A stretch of DNA of 64,000 nt from Shewanella intestini (lineage in GTDB: Bacteria; Pseudomonadota; Gammaproteobacteria; Enterobacterales; Shewanellaceae): NCBI RefSeq assembly GCF_018221465.1, contig NZ_JAAIKR010000017.1, positions 41,339 to 105,338 on the forward strand, in the 5' to 3' direction. Positions 46,667 to 56,731 of the stretch are shown in pieces; within the stretch, counting starts at the first letter, position 1, and every line of letters starts with the position of its first letter. The notes under the pieces were generated by a model. The model was given only the letters and a program-made list of their open reading frames with translations. It was not told the DNA's origin and searched no databases. A program made the position numbers and the translations under genes.

Positions 46667-47947
46667 TTATTGCTCACCTGATGCGGCTTGAGGCTCACTA
46701 TTTTCGTAAATTAAAATAGGGGCAGATTCGCCTTTAACAACTGATTCATCCACCACGGCCTTAACAACACCCTCAACACTTGGTAAATCATACATCGTGT
46801 CTAATAGAATGCTTTCAACAATTGAGCGAAGACCACGAGCACCGGTTTTACGAACCATTGCTTTGTGTGCTATCGCTTTAAGTGCATCTTCACGGAACTC
46901 TAATTCAACTTCTTCCATTTCAAATAACGCATTATATTGTTTAGTTAATGCATTTTTCGGTTGAGAAAGAATTTGAACTAATGCTGATTCATCAAGTTCA
47001 GTAAGCGTAGCGACCACCGGTAAACGACCAATAAATTCTGGAATAAGACCAAATTTAACTAAATCGCTAGGCTCTACTTTACCTAAGGTTTGTGAAATAG
47101 TTTCTTTGTCACTTTCGCCTTTCACTTGTGCGCCAAAACCAATACCCGTTCCAACATGTGCACGTTGTTCAATTACCTTTTCAAGTCCAGCGAACGCGCC
47201 ACCACAAATAAATAATATCTTTGATGTGTCAACTTGCAAAAACTCTTGCTGAGGGTGCTTACGTCCACCTTGTGGTGGAACTGAGGCAACGGTGCCTTCA
47301 ATTAGCTTCAGTAATGCTTGTTGTACCCCTTCCCCAGAGACATCACGTGTAATTGACGGGTTATCAGATTTACGGCTGATTTTGTCAATTTCATCTATGT
47401 AAACAATGCCGCGTTCCGCTTTTTCGACATCATAGTCACATTTTTGCAAAAGCTTTTGAATGATATTTTCAACATCTTCACCCACATAGCCAGCTTCAGT
47501 TAATGTGGTTGCATCTGCCATCGTGAAAGGAACGTTAAGTGAACGAGCCAATGTTTCAGCCAACAGCGTTTTACCACTGCCGGTTGGACCGATAAGTAGA
47601 ATGTTACTTTTCCCCAGTTCAATACCATCTTTAGGCGTGCCATTTCGTAGGCGTTTATAATGGTTATAAACAGCTACAGCTAGCACTTTTTTAGCTTGGT
47701 CTTGACCAATGACATAATCATCAAGGTGCTCACGCAATTCATGCGGTGTCGGCAACTTGTTGTCATCTTGTTTTGGCGAAATCTCTTTTATCTCTTCTCT
47801 GATGATGTCGTTACACAATTCTACACATTCATCACATACATATACTGATGGGCCAGCAATGAGCTTTTTGACTTCATGCTGACTTTTTCCGCAAAAAGAG
47901 CAGTACAGCAGTTTGCCGCTGTCACCGTTATTTTTGTTATCGCCCAT
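46667..47947 (-). CDS. clpX: ClpX, ATPase subunit of the ClpXP protease
   Basis: A 426-residue Hsp100 unfoldase. The N-terminal zinc-binding domain has the four-cysteine pattern CSFCGKSQ and CDECVELC; Walker A is [13 protein letters not shown], the pore loop is AGYVGEDVE, Walker B is [11 protein letters not shown], and the ClpP-docking IGF-type loop is in the IGFGAQVKG region. ClpX recognises tagged substrates and feeds them to ClpP. It follows clpP by 124 bases and probably shares its transcript. Confidence 0.98.
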   Translation of the reverse strand: MGDNKNNGDSGKLLYCSFCGKSQHEVKKLIAGPSVYVCDECVELCNDIIREEIKEISPKQDDNKLPTPHELREHLDDYVIGQDQAKKVLAVAVYNHYKRLRNGTPKDGIELGKSNILLIGPTGSGKTLLAETLARSLNVPFTMADATTLTEAGYVGEDVENIIQKLLQKCDYDVEKAERGIVYIDEIDKISRKSDNPSITRDVSGEGVQQALLKLIEGTVASVPPQGGRKHPQQEFLQVDTSKILFICGGAFAGLEKVIEQRAHVGTGIGFGAQVKGESDKETISQTLGKVEPSDLVKFGLIPEFIGRLPVVATLTELDESALVQILSQPKNALTKQYNALFEMEEVELEFREDALKAIAHKAMVRKTGARGLRSIVESILLDTMYDLPSVEGVVKAVVDESVVKGESAPILIYENSEPQAASGEQ

Positions 47948-48071
47948 TATTTTACCTCTGTTGGCAGCCAGTGCGAATTAACATGCTAAAGGAGTTTACT
48001 CACTGTCAAAGCATAGGCTACAAATACAATTGCTACACAATAACCTAATGTAGCCTAAAGATCAGCATCAA

Positions 48072-48683
48072 TTAACTGCGTGTACTTAAAATTGAGTCAA
48101 CAATACCATATTCAACGGCTTGGTCTGCGCTCATGAAATTATCACGATCTGTGTCACGCTCAACAATATCAAACGGCTGCCCTGTATGGTCGGCAAGCAT
48201 TTGGTTGAGTCTATTCTTAATGCCTAGAATTTCTTGAGCATGAATTTGAATATCTGATACTTGACCTTGGAAACCACCTAGTGGTTGATGAATCATCACT
48301 CGAGAATTAGGTAAACAATGACGCTTGCCTTTTTCTCCACCCGCTAACAAGAATGCCCCCATGCTAGCAGCTTGGCCCATACATACCGTACTGACATTAG
48401 GTTTAATAAATTTCATCGTGTCATAAATGGCCATACCAGCAGTAACAGAGCCACCTGGCGAGTTGATATATAGGTAAATATCTTTATCTGGACTTTCGGA
48501 CTCAAGAAATAGCAACTGCGCCACAATTAAATTGGCCATTTGATCTTCAACTTGTCCGACCAAAAATATAACGCGCTCTTTAAGAAGGCGAGAATAAATA
48601 TCGTAAGAACGTTCACCTTTAGCCGTTTGTTCAACCACCATTGGTACAAGAGCATTTAAAACTGATTCTGGCGCTTTATGCAT
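48072..48683 (-). CDS. clpP: ClpP, proteolytic subunit
   Basis: A 203-residue serine protease that forms the tetradecameric chamber with ClpX. The catalytic serine is in [13 protein letters not shown], the histidine in [10 protein letters not shown] and the aspartate in [11 protein letters not shown] short propeptide-like N terminus ([19 protein letters not shown]) is as in other gammaproteobacteria. It lies between tig and clpX, downstream of a strong hairpin that would attenuate read-through from tig. Confidence 0.97.
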   Translation of the reverse strand: MHKAPESVLNALVPMVVEQTAKGERSYDIYSRLLKERVIFLVGQVEDQMANLIVAQLLFLESESPDKDIYLYINSPGGSVTAGMAIYDTMKFIKPNVSTVCMGQAASMGAFLLAGGEKGKRHCLPNSRVMIHQPLGGFQGQVSDIQIHAQEILGIKNRLNQMLADHTGQPFDIVERDTDRDNFMSADQAVEYGIVDSILSTRS

Positions 48684-48701
48684 TGTTCAATTCCCTAAAA
48701 T

Positions 48702-48742
48702 AAAAATGGCTCGCATGAGGAACCTCATACGAGCCATTATAA
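48702..48742 (-). terminator. tig terminator/attenuating hairpin
   Basis: A 15-base-pair inverted repeat (ATGGCTCGCATGAGG / CCTCATACGAGCCAT, two-base loop, one G-U) with TTTTT on the leftward strand lies between tig and clpP. A second small hairpin (AAATGGCG / CGCCATTT) precedes it at 48741-48759. Confidence 0.85.
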
Positions 48743-48773
48743 ATGGCGAACCGCCATTTAAGTCAAGCTAAGC

Positions 48774-50078
48774 TTATGCTTGAGCTTGTGCTTTGTTCAT
48801 AAAATCTTCAAATTCTACGTCTTTAGCCGTAACTTTTGCAGATTTTAGTAGTTCTTCAACAGCTTGTTCTTCTAATGCCACATTACGCATGTTTTGCATT
48901 AGCTCTTTATTGCCGTTGTAGTATTCAACGACTTCACTTGGATCTTCATAAGCTGAAGCCATTGAAGTAATTAAGCCTTGAACACGTTCGTCTTCCGCTT
49001 CTAACTTGTTTGTTTTGATAACTTCACCAAGTAACAGTCCAACTTTCACACGGCGCTCAGCTTGCTCTGTGAATAAATCAGCAGGTAGTTCAGGCATGTT
49101 TTCAGTTTGACCACCAAAACGTTGCATCGCTTGTTGACGAAGTACGTTCACTTCACCATCAATTAATGCTTTTGGAATGTCGATTTCGTTTGCCGCAAGA
49201 AGGCCGGTAATAACTTGTTCTTTAACATTTGCTTTGAGCGCTTGTTCAAGTTCACGAGTCATGTTTTTACGGATTTCAGCTTTAAGTGCTTCTAAGCCAC
49301 CTTCTGCAATACCAAATAATGAAGCAAATTCATCATTAACTTCTGGTAAGTTAGCAGCTTGAACTTCGTTCAAAGTAATAACAAACTTAGCTGCTTTACC
49401 TTTTAGGTTTTCAGCATGGTAATCTTCTGGGAAAGAAACTTCGATATCGAATTCTTCACCTGTTTTGTGACCAACAACACCCGCTTCAAAACCAGGGATC
49501 ATACGGTTGCTACCAAGTTGCAGTTCGAAGTCATCCGCTTTACCGCCTTCAAACTCTTCGCCATCAACACTACCGATAAAGTTAACTTTAACTTTATCGC
49601 CATCAGCAGCTTCACGTTCAACAACTTCGTAAGTAGCATGTTGCTTACGTAGTGTTTCAATCATAGTGTCAACGTCAGCGTCATTCACTTGCGCTTGTGG
49701 TTGCTCAACTTCAATTGCATCTAAACCGCTTAGCTCTACTTCTGGGTAGATTTCAAAAGTAGCAACAAACTCAAAGTTTTCACCTTCAGTGCTACCAGGA
49801 GCAAATACAGGTGCGCCTGCTGGGTTTAGTTTTTCAGCCATAATAGCTTCAACAAAGTTACGTTGCATGATTTCGCCAGTCACATCTTGACGAATCGCAG
49901 CACCGTAACGCTTGTTAATAACAGAAACTGGTACTTTACCAGGACGGAAGCCCGGAATACGAGCACGCTTAGCTTCACGTGATAAACTGTCTTTTACTAA
50001 TTTCTCAATTTGTTCCGCAGGAACAGAAATAGTAAGGCGACGCTCTAGGCCTTGAGTTGTTTCAACAGAAACTTGCAT
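48774..50078 (-). CDS. tig: Trigger factor
   Basis: A 434-residue ribosome-bound chaperone and peptidyl-prolyl isomerase. The ribosome-binding loop is GFRPGKVP (near residue 44), the FKBP-type domain is near residues 150-245 ([19 protein letters not shown]), and the helical C domain follows. It contacts nascent chains at the exit tunnel. It begins the tig-clpP-clpX-lon-hupB-ppiD block. The upstream gap to the tRNA terminator (50079-50298) contains no recognised gene. Confidence 0.97.
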   Translation of the reverse strand: MQVSVETTQGLERRLTISVPAEQIEKLVKDSLSREAKRARIPGFRPGKVPVSVINKRYGAAIRQDVTGEIMQRNFVEAIMAEKLNPAGAPVFAPGSTEGENFEFVATFEIYPEVELSGLDAIEVEQPQAQVNDADVDTMIETLRKQHATYEVVEREAADGDKVKVNFIGSVDGEEFEGGKADDFELQLGSNRMIPGFEAGVVGHKTGEEFDIEVSFPEDYHAENLKGKAAKFVITLNEVQAANLPEVNDEFASLFGIAEGGLEALKAEIRKNMTRELEQALKANVKEQVITGLLAANEIDIPKALIDGEVNVLRQQAMQRFGGQTENMPELPADLFTEQAERRVKVGLLLGEVIKTNKLEAEDERVQGLITSMASAYEDPSEVVEYYNGNKELMQNMRNVALEEQAVEELLKSAKVTAKDVEFEDFMNKAQAQA

Positions 50079-50298
50079 TGTTTTACCTCGAAATATGTCT
50101 AACGTCCTTTTAATAGCCGAATACTCAACTATTTAATTATTCGTTTCTTGATCATTGGTTTTGACTAGGATGTCCAACATAGCGAGAAAGAATAATGACG
50201 CTGATGGAACTAGCAATTTAAATGGATATCTATCAAGACGCGACATTATAGCCAGCGTTTTGTGTAGAGTCGAGAGTCAAAATAGGGATTTAAGGCAT

Positions 50299-50324
50299 AA
50301 AAAAAGCGACCTAAGGTCGCTTTT
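50299..50324 (-). terminator. Terminator of the tRNA-Pro-Arg-His operon
   Basis: An eight-to-eleven-base-pair hairpin (AGCGACCT / AGGTCGCT with flanking A/T pairs) is followed on the leftward strand by a run of seven T, about 65 bases past tRNA-His. Confidence 0.88.
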
Positions 50325-50390
50325 GAATCATTTGCTCATTTAAGGAGCAATGATAATGTCTTTGCACTATAAAATATGTGCAACAAATAA

Positions 50391-50467
50391 TGGGGTGACT
50401 GACGGGGATTGAACCCGCGACAACCGGAATCACAATCCGGGACTCTACCAACTGAGCTACAGTCACC
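50391..50467 (-). tRNA. tRNA-His (GTG)
   Basis: A 77-base cloverleaf read leftward with encoded CCA. The anticodon loop TTGTGAT gives GTG, and the T-arm is GCGGGTTCGATCCCCGT-like. It starts GGTGACTG, carrying the extra 5' G typical of histidine tRNAs. It is the last of three tRNAs. Confidence 0.97.
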
Positions 50468-50473
50468 ATAATA

Positions 50474-50550
50474 TGGTACGCCCGGCAGGATTTGAACCTG
50501 CGACCATCCGCTTAGAAGGCGGATGCTCTATCCAACTGAGCTACGGGCGC
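50474..50550 (-). tRNA. tRNA-Arg (TCT)
   Basis: A 77-base cloverleaf beginning GCGCCCGTAGCTCAGTTGGA and ending with encoded CCA. The anticodon loop CTTCTAA gives TCT, decoding AGA/AGG. It sits six bases from tRNA-His. Confidence 0.97.
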
Positions 50551-50637
50551 TTAGTACAGCAAAAGCTGTTCCTGTCTGACACTGTGAGTTTACCTCACAT
50601 TATTCGCAAATTAACTTCGCTTGCGAATAATTAAATT

Positions 50638-50714
50638 TGGTCGGTGATAGAGGATTCGAACCTCTGACCCTCTGCTCCCAAAGCAGATGCGCTACCGGGC
50701 TGCGCTAATCACCG
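50638..50714 (-). tRNA. tRNA-Pro (TGG)
   Basis: A 77-base cloverleaf beginning CGGTGATTAGCGCAGCCCGG and ending with encoded CCA. The anticodon loop TTTGGGA gives TGG. First gene of the three-tRNA operon, with an 87-base spacer before tRNA-Arg. Confidence 0.97.
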
Positions 50715-50821
50715 ATAATCCAGATATTTACGTTTATAACTTACTCCAAAAATTGAAGCGTGACACGCTATCTAGTGGCGTTTTTTACTAATAGGTTCTG
50801 AATCATCATTTGCTTCGGAAC

Positions 50822-50857
50822 GGGGCGCATATTAACGAGTCACTGTGATCCCGTCAA
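50822..50857 (-). promoter_or_regulatory. Strong sigma70 promoter of the tRNA operon with GC-rich discriminator
   Basis: The leftward strand reads TTGACG, a 17-base spacer, TAATAT, then GCGCCCCG. Both hexamers are near consensus at ideal spacing, and the GC-rich discriminator is the classical mark of stringent (ppGpp/DksA) control of stable RNA genes. It implies a leader of about 105 bases before tRNA-Pro. The other half of the 50715-51043 gap, toward folD, shows no clear promoter. Confidence 0.85.
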
Positions 50858-51043
50858 CGATTATTTTACGGATAAAGTCCAGATGATGATTTTAACAGCG
50901 CTTGTGTCTGATTGCCGTGCTTTTGTAAATTTTATGTTTCGTGATGTATCTGTGCTTAATCATGACAGCCCTCAACGTCCCTGTTAGAATGTCGCCCGAA
51001 ATGACTTGAGATTACAATGACCTTTTAAGGAATCCCCCCCGCT

Positions 51044-51904
51044 ATGACAGCCCAAATTATTGATGGCAAAGCAATCGCCCAATCAATTCGCACAACACTC
51101 AAAGATAAAGTGGCTTCCAGAAAGCAATCTGGACAACGCGTTCCAGGACTTGCCGTCATTTTAGTTGGCAGTGACGCAGCTTCTCAAGTTTATGTTGGCA
51201 GTAAACGCCGCGCTTGTGAAGAAGTTGGCTTTGAATCAAAGTCATTCGACTTACCAATGGACACAACTGAGCAAGCGTTATTGACGTTAATTAACCAGTG
51301 TAACGATGACCCAACCATTGATGGTATTTTAGTTCAACTGCCATTGCCTGAGCATATTGAAGACTCAAAGGTCATCGAATGTATTCGTCCAGATAAAGAC
51401 GTTGATGGTTTTCATCCATACAACATTGGCCGCTTAGCACAACGTAATCCAGTGCTTCGCTCTTGTACGCCAAAAGGTATCATGACGCTAATTAAGTCCA
51501 CTGGTATTAGTACCTATGGTTTGGATGCCATTGTTGTTGGTGCATCTAATATTGTTGGCCGCCCAATGATGCTGGAATTATTGCTCGCAGGGTGTACCAC
51601 CACAACTTGCCACCGTTTTACTCAAAACCTAGAGACAAAAGTCAGGCAAGCTGATTTAGTGGTGGTTGCTGTCGGTAAACCCGGATTCATTCCTGGCGAT
51701 TGGATAAAGCCCGGCGCAATTGTAATTGATGTCGGTATAAACCGTTTAGAAGATGGTCGTTTAGTTGGTGATGTAGAATTTGACGTCGCTGCAAAAAATG
51801 CCGCCTTTATTACTCCTGTACCTGGCGGTGTGGGGCCAATGACGATTGCAAGCTTATTGGAAAATACCTTATATGCAGCGCAAGAGTATCACGACAAGTC
51901 ATAA
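51044..51904 (+). CDS. folD: Methylenetetrahydrofolate dehydrogenase/cyclohydrolase FolD
   Basis: A 286-residue bifunctional cytoplasmic enzyme interconverting 5,10-methylene- and 10-formyl-tetrahydrofolate with NADP. The active-site lysine region is [14 protein letters not shown], the conserved [12 protein letters not shown] follows, then DVDGFHP, the Rossmann motif [12 protein letters not shown], and [18 protein letters not shown]. It is monocistronic and followed by its own terminator. Confidence 0.97.
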   Translation: MTAQIIDGKAIAQSIRTTLKDKVASRKQSGQRVPGLAVILVGSDAASQVYVGSKRRACEEVGFESKSFDLPMDTTEQALLTLINQCNDDPTIDGILVQLPLPEHIEDSKVIECIRPDKDVDGFHPYNIGRLAQRNPVLRSCTPKGIMTLIKSTGISTYGLDAIVVGASNIVGRPMMLELLLAGCTTTTCHRFTQNLETKVRQADLVVVAVGKPGFIPGDWIKPGAIVIDVGINRLEDGRLVGDVEFDVAAKNAAFITPVPGGVGPMTIASLLENTLYAAQEYHDKS

Positions 51905-51942
51905 GCTACTTTCTTAAGTTAGAATTTGATTTTAATTAAAAT

Positions 51943-51975
51943 AAAAGCCTGCAATTCAAATTACAGGCTTTTATT
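51943..51975. terminator. Terminator between folD and cysS
   Basis: A nine-base-pair stem (AAAAGCCTG / CAGGCTTTT) between convergent genes, with T-rich DNA after it on the folD strand and A/T-rich flank on the other. Confidence 0.82.
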
Positions 51976-52039
51976 TATTAGCATGACATTGACTTGTTAA
52001 ACAGCTAAGCCGAAAAACATGCTAGATTAGCAATGAAGG

Positions 52040-53419
52040 TTATTTTTTACGCCATGTAGTACCGCTTGGGCCGTCTTCAAGAATGACACCAAGTTCATTT
52101 AAGCGATCACGGGCAACATCAGCCGCCGCCCAGTCTTTTTCAGTGCGGGCGCGATTACGCTCGACAATCAGCGCTTCAATTTCGGCCACTTCATCGTCAT
52201 TACCTTGGCCTTTGAAAAACACTTCAGGATCTTGACTGACAATCCCTAGTACATCAGCAAGCTGTTTCATCGCAACACCAAGAGCAGAAGCCGCTGCCAT
52301 ATCAGTTAGTTTCAAGCGGTTGATTTCACGTACCATATCAAACAGCACAGAATAAGCTTCTGGTGTATTAAAATCGTCATCCATTGCTTGTTTAAATTTA
52401 CTCACAAACGTCTCAGCAGGCGCGGCAGACACGGTCAAATCTAAGTCTTTAATCGCAGTATATAACCGCTCTAAAGCTGATTTTGCTTGTTTTAAATTAT
52501 CTTCTGAATAGTTCAATTGGCTACGATAATGGCCAGATAACAAGAAATAACGCACTGTTTCTGGATCATAATGGGCTAATACATCACGTATAGTGAAGAA
52601 GTTTCCTAATGACTTAGACATTTTTTCACGGTCTATCATCACCATGCCTGTGTGCATCCAATAATTAACGTAATTGGTACCGTGTGCGCAGCATGATTGG
52701 GCAATTTCATTCTCATGATGCGGAAATTGCAAATCACTGCCACCACCATGAATATCAAAATGGTCACCTAAGTGTTTGCCATTCATTGCCGAACACTCAA
52801 TATGCCAACCTGGGCGACCTGCCCCCCAAGGTGATTCCCATGTAGGTTCACCTGGTTTGGACATTTTCCATAACACAAAGTCCATTGGATCGCGTTTAGT
52901 ATCTTCAACTTCAACTCGAGCACCGGCTTGTAGTTGTTCTAAGTTCTGTCCTGATAAACGGCCATATTCACTAAATGAAGCAACACTAAATAACACATCA
53001 CCGCTTTCAGACACATAAGCATGTTCTTTAGCGATAAGGGTTTGCACCATTTCGATAATTTCTTCAATGTGCAATGTTGCGCGAGGTTCAAAGTCAGGGC
53101 GTAACATATTTAAAGCATCAAAATCACTGTGCATCTCGCCAATAAGACGCTCTGTTAATGACTCACATGATTCATTATTTTGAGCCGCACGTTTAATGAT
53201 TTTGTCATCAACATCAGTAATGTTACGCAAGTAATTGACCTCATAACCTGCATAACGCAAATAACGTACTATCATGTCAAAAGAAACAAAGGTACGCCCA
53301 TGACCGATATGACATAAGTCGTAAATGGTGATACCACATACATACATGTCAATTTTATTAGGATTAATCGGTTTAAATTCTTGCTTTTCACGGCTCATAC
53401 TATTGTAAATTTTCAACAT
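52040..53419 (-). CDS. cysS: Cysteinyl-tRNA synthetase
   Basis: A 459-residue class I synthetase. The start at 53419 ([15 protein letters not shown]) is chosen over an ATG seven codons upstream because it gives the standard N terminus. HIGH is in [15 protein letters not shown] is in [10 protein letters not shown], and the zinc ligands are the cysteine of [17 protein letters not shown], and the [15 protein letters not shown] histidine and glutamate. It charges tRNA-Cys in the cytoplasm. It faces ppiB divergently. Confidence 0.97.
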   Translation of the reverse strand: MLKIYNSMSREKQEFKPINPNKIDMYVCGITIYDLCHIGHGRTFVSFDMIVRYLRYAGYEVNYLRNITDVDDKIIKRAAQNNESCESLTERLIGEMHSDFDALNMLRPDFEPRATLHIEEIIEMVQTLIAKEHAYVSESGDVLFSVASFSEYGRLSGQNLEQLQAGARVEVEDTKRDPMDFVLWKMSKPGEPTWESPWGAGRPGWHIECSAMNGKHLGDHFDIHGGGSDLQFPHHENEIAQSCCAHGTNYVNYWMHTGMVMIDREKMSKSLGNFFTIRDVLAHYDPETVRYFLLSGHYRSQLNYSEDNLKQAKSALERLYTAIKDLDLTVSAAPAETFVSKFKQAMDDDFNTPEAYSVLFDMVREINRLKLTDMAAASALGVAMKQLADVLGIVSQDPEVFFKGQGNDDEVAEIEALIVERNRARTEKDWAAADVARDRLNELGVILEDGPSGTTWRKK

Positions 53420-53574
53420 TGTTACTTCTCTTTCAAACAAATAAATTTGAGGATTGAATATGCCGAGAGTCTAGCATGTTGCGCCCTGTTTTGAATACAG
53501 CACTTTATGAAGCAACGTAGATAAGTTAGAATCGCGCCACGATTTATTTCAGGTTTAATTCAAGGTAATCATAA

Positions 53575-54066
53575 ATGATCATATTACATACAAATCACGG
53601 CGATATTTCTGTTGAACTGAATTCAGAGAAAGCCCCTGTTACTGTTGAAAACTTCATGAACTACGTTAATGAGGGTTTTTTCGATGGCACCATTTTTCAC
53701 CGTGTGATTGATGGTTTCATGATCCAAGGTGGTGGTTTTACTGAAGACATGTCACAAAAGACAACCAAAGAAACCATTAAAAATGAAGCTAACAACGGTT
53801 TATCGAATAAAGTAGGCACACTTGCAATGGCAAGAACCTCTGATCCACATTCAGCAACAGCACAATTCTTTATTAATATTAACGACAATACTTTCCTTGA
53901 TTTTAAATCTGAAACAACACAAGGCTTTGGCTACTGTGTATTTGGTGAAGTGACTGAAGGCATGGACGTTGTTGAAAAAATTAAAGGCGTCAGCACTGGC
54001 AATCGTGGTATGCACCAAGATGTGCCATTAGAAGCTGTTGTTATTAAAAATATCACTGTTGCATAA
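53575..54066 (+). CDS. ppiB: Cytoplasmic cyclophilin PpiB
   Basis: A 163-residue peptidyl-prolyl cis-trans isomerase without a signal peptide, hence the cytosolic PpiB. Key cyclophilin motifs are [34 protein letters not shown] and [14 protein letters not shown]. It is divergent from cysS, as in E. coli, and three bases upstream of lpxH, so the two form an operon. Confidence 0.96.
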   Translation: MIILHTNHGDISVELNSEKAPVTVENFMNYVNEGFFDGTIFHRVIDGFMIQGGGFTEDMSQKTTKETIKNEANNGLSNKVGTLAMARTSDPHSATAQFFININDNTFLDFKSETTQGFGYCVFGEVTEGMDVVEKIKGVSTGNRGMHQDVPLEAVVIKNITVA

Positions 54067-54069
54067 ATT

Positions 54070-54801
54070 GTGTCGACAGTTTTTATAGGGGATCTTCATT
54101 TAAGTGAAGATCGCCCTGATATTACCCTCGCCTTCAAAACCTTTTTAGCTGACAAGTTAACGGGAGTTGAAGCGTTATATATCATCGGTGATTTATTTGA
54201 GGTTTGGGTTGGTGATGACATTGCCCCAGATTTTGCTGTTGATATTGCCCAAAGTATTGCTGCGATAGCTAAGCAAATACCGGTCTATTTTATCCATGGT
54301 AACCGTGACTTTTTAATTGGTGAACATTTTTGCCAATTATCAGGAATGACCATGCTGGCAGAAGTGCACACTATCAATCTATATGGTGTTCCTAGTGTTA
54401 TTTTACACGGCGATAGCTTATGCACCTTAGACAAATCCTACCAACGCTTTAGGACATTTAGAAATATCGGTTTAGTTAAATGGTTGTATTGTCATTTACC
54501 CCAAAAGAAACGTCTTAACATCGCCACTAATATTCGTCAAAAGAGTAAACAAGGTAACCAAAATAAAAGTTATCAAGTGATGGATGTTGAACCGAATGCT
54601 GTGATTAACCTACTCAATCAAACCGCAACGACACAAATGATCCATGGTCACACCCACCGCCCAGACATCCATCATTTAAATGACAATAAAACCCGCATTG
54701 TCGTTGGTGACTGGTATGAACAAGGTAGTGCACTGTATATTGATGAGAATGGATATAAATTAACCTCATTTGGGTTTAATCACCAAAATGAATCGGCTTA
54801 A
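54070..54801 (+). CDS. lpxH: UDP-2,3-diacylglucosamine diphosphatase LpxH
   Basis: A 243-residue metallophosphoesterase of lipid A biosynthesis that hydrolyses UDP-2,3-diacylglucosamine to lipid X at the membrane surface. Metal-binding motifs are in order: [38 protein letters not shown] and IHGHTHRPD. The start codon is GTG at 54070, three bases after the ppiB stop. The ppiB-lpxH pair is conserved in gammaproteobacteria. Confidence 0.96.
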   Translation: MSTVFIGDLHLSEDRPDITLAFKTFLADKLTGVEALYIIGDLFEVWVGDDIAPDFAVDIAQSIAAIAKQIPVYFIHGNRDFLIGEHFCQLSGMTMLAEVHTINLYGVPSVILHGDSLCTLDKSYQRFRTFRNIGLVKWLYCHLPQKKRLNIATNIRQKSKQGNQNKSYQVMDVEPNAVINLLNQTATTQMIHGHTHRPDIHHLNDNKTRIVVGDWYEQGSALYIDENGYKLTSFGFNHQNESA

Positions 54802-54850
54802 CTATCCCTTTATGTTGCTCGCCTTGTTAAATTCTCAATCCACCACAAAC

Positions 54851-54886
54851 TTACTTCTTACTTCTTACTTCTTACTTCTTACTTCA
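54851..54886. repeat. Heptanucleotide repeat, five copies of CTTACTT
   Basis: Five perfect head-to-tail copies of CTTACTT plus one base lie in the 88-base gap between the convergent lpxH and miaE genes, ending four bases before the miaE stop. A seven-base unit shifts reading frame, but since it is outside both genes it most likely affects only transcript ends. Confidence 0.95.
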
Positions 54887-54889
54887 ACA

Positions 54890-55669
54890 TTAGAATGCAA
54901 TTGATTCTTTTGGAATGCCGCTATGAAAATTAAACTGCTCATCTGGTTGGCTAATTAACTGCCCTTCAAAATCGGTTAGCAATGCCACTCTTGGTTGAAT
55001 GGTTTCATTAGATAGCATTTGTGCAAGGCTCAAGTAATCTTGATAATGACGAGCTTCTGAGCGCAATAATGACACATAAAAGCGTTCAAGCTCGGTATCT
55101 AAATGCGGCGCTAACATGGCAAATCGCTCACACGAACGTGCTTCAATTATTGCACCGATGATAAGCTTATCGATTAATGCAGCAGGCTCATATGTTCGCA
55201 CTTGTGACATTAATGCTTTCGCATAGCGTCCTGCACGTCGATTACTATATGTAATACCACGTTGATGCATAATGTGAAGTACTTGTTCGAAATGATGAAA
55301 TTCTTCTTTGACTAATCGCACCATTTTATCGACTAACTCTTGGCTAATACTCTGCGAAGTTTGACAAGTTAGCTCTCCAATAAGCTCATTCTTTTTCGCT
55401 TGCCGTTGTAAAAATGCATCTGTATCGCGTTGCTTGTTATAGACATAATCAGCGTAAGGTTTTGACCAAGCCAGTAACTTTTCTGCACTCGCTTTATCTA
55501 CTGCATATTTTCGAACTAAAAATATCGCTGTTTGCGCCGCTTTTAATTCACAGTTGCAATGATCGATCAGTAAATCATTTAACTGCTCAGGTTTGGCAGC
55601 ATAAGTCACCCATTGTTGAGGTGTTGGACAGCTAAGAAATTGATTTATAGGCGCTAAAAGCTTTTCCAT
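54890..55669 (-). CDS. miaE: tRNA-(ms2io6A)-hydroxylase MiaE
   Basis: A 259-residue non-haem diiron monooxygenase that hydroxylates 2-methylthio-N6-isopentenyladenosine at position 37 of tRNAs. The ferritin-like helices carry the iron ligands in DHCNCELKAA, KEEFHHFEQVL, IEARSCERF and RSEARHYQDY. The ATG at 55669 (MEKLLAPINQFL) is preferred to a TTG six codons upstream because GGAAAG lies at a suitable distance. MiaE is oxygen-dependent and patchily distributed, known from Salmonella, Pseudomonas and Shewanella-like bacteria. Confidence 0.92.
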   Translation of the reverse strand: MEKLLAPINQFLSCPTPQQWVTYAAKPEQLNDLLIDHCNCELKAAQTAIFLVRKYAVDKASAEKLLAWSKPYADYVYNKQRDTDAFLQRQAKKNELIGELTCQTSQSISQELVDKMVRLVKEEFHHFEQVLHIMHQRGITYSNRRAGRYAKALMSQVRTYEPAALIDKLIIGAIIEARSCERFAMLAPHLDTELERFYVSLLRSEARHYQDYLSLAQMLSNETIQPRVALLTDFEGQLISQPDEQFNFHSGIPKESIAF

Positions 55670-55967
55670 AACAGGCTCACTTTCCAAAATTATCAGCCAA
55701 TTGTACCTGCAATGACAATGCTAACCTAGTTAGATAAGTGATATAGCTTGACGAATGCACTGTTATGTTCAATAAATAGACTAAACGCAAAGTAACATAT
55801 TTGTTACAAGCGTATTCAATCACCTTTATTTGATGAGCTTCAGTTTGAATGAAGCCAATACTCTTAGGTTGAGTATTTGTGGGACTGATTAAGGCGATTG
55901 ACATGCTGTAGTCAGTTCGTCGTTGTTTGGCGAGCTAGTCATATTTAGCTAAACAAGGATAATTATA

Positions 55968-56564
55968 ATGATATTGAATCACTTAATGGGGCTATACACT
56001 CATCCCAAACAAGAGTGGCACACCATTGAACGTAATCACGAAGCACTAAAAAGCAGTTTGAGTCATGTACTGCTGATTTCTCTTATCCCAGCGGTGTGCT
56101 CATATGCCGCTACTGCGCATATTGGATGGAACCCAGGTGTTGGTGAACCGTTATTTTTAACTCAACAAAGTGCCATGTTTATGTCAGTAGGCATGTACTT
56201 TGGCTTAATTGGTGGAGTAATGGCACTCGCTTACCTTGCCTATTGGATGGGGAAAACGTTTGATGCTAATCCAAGTTTTACACAAGCCTTAGAGTTGGCA
56301 TCATACACAGCAACACCATTGTTCATGGTAGGACTGTCTGCTTTATACCCTCAACTCTGGTTTATTATGATGGTTGGTTTAGCTGGACTGGCTTATTCTG
56401 TATACCTTCTCTACACAGGCGTTCCTATCATCATGAATATACCTGAAGAAAAAGGTTTTATTTATGCAAGCTCAGTTGTCACTGCAGGGCTGGTATTACT
56501 AGTAGGTTTAATGGCAACGAGTGTGATTTTATGGAGCCTAGGCTTTGGACCCATGATGCAGTAA
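55968..56564 (+). CDS. Yip1 domain inner-membrane protein
   Basis: A 198-residue membrane protein with five predicted helices (about residues 32-50, 70-95, 118-140, 142-160 and 170-192). The N-terminal LMGLYTHPKQEWHTIERN motif before the first helix is characteristic of the bacterial Yip1 family. Function is unknown. It stands alone, and nothing was recognised in the 280 bases between it and miaE. Confidence 0.82.
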   Translation: MILNHLMGLYTHPKQEWHTIERNHEALKSSLSHVLLISLIPAVCSYAATAHIGWNPGVGEPLFLTQQSAMFMSVGMYFGLIGGVMALAYLAYWMGKTFDANPSFTQALELASYTATPLFMVGLSALYPQLWFIMMVGLAGLAYSVYLLYTGVPIIMNIPEEKGFIYASSVVTAGLVLLVGLMATSVILWSLGFGPMMQ

Positions 56565-56685
56565 TTTAAATAAACTGATTTAATACAAAGCGACAAAAGC
56601 AAGAATGCATCATATAAAATCAGCCTCTGCAACAAAAATAAGGTTCGTGTTCTCAATATTCGACGTTTACCCGGTATTCAGATAT

Positions 56686-56716
56686 AAAAAAGCCAGAAGC
56701 AATGCTTCTGGCTTTT
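56686..56716 (-). terminator. glnS terminator
   Basis: A 12-base-pair stem (AAAGCCAGAAGC / GCTTCTGGCTTT, loop of three) followed on the leftward strand by TTTTTT. It could also stop the convergent Yip1 gene. Confidence 0.9.
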
Positions 56717-56731
56717 ACTTTTTAATCGCGT

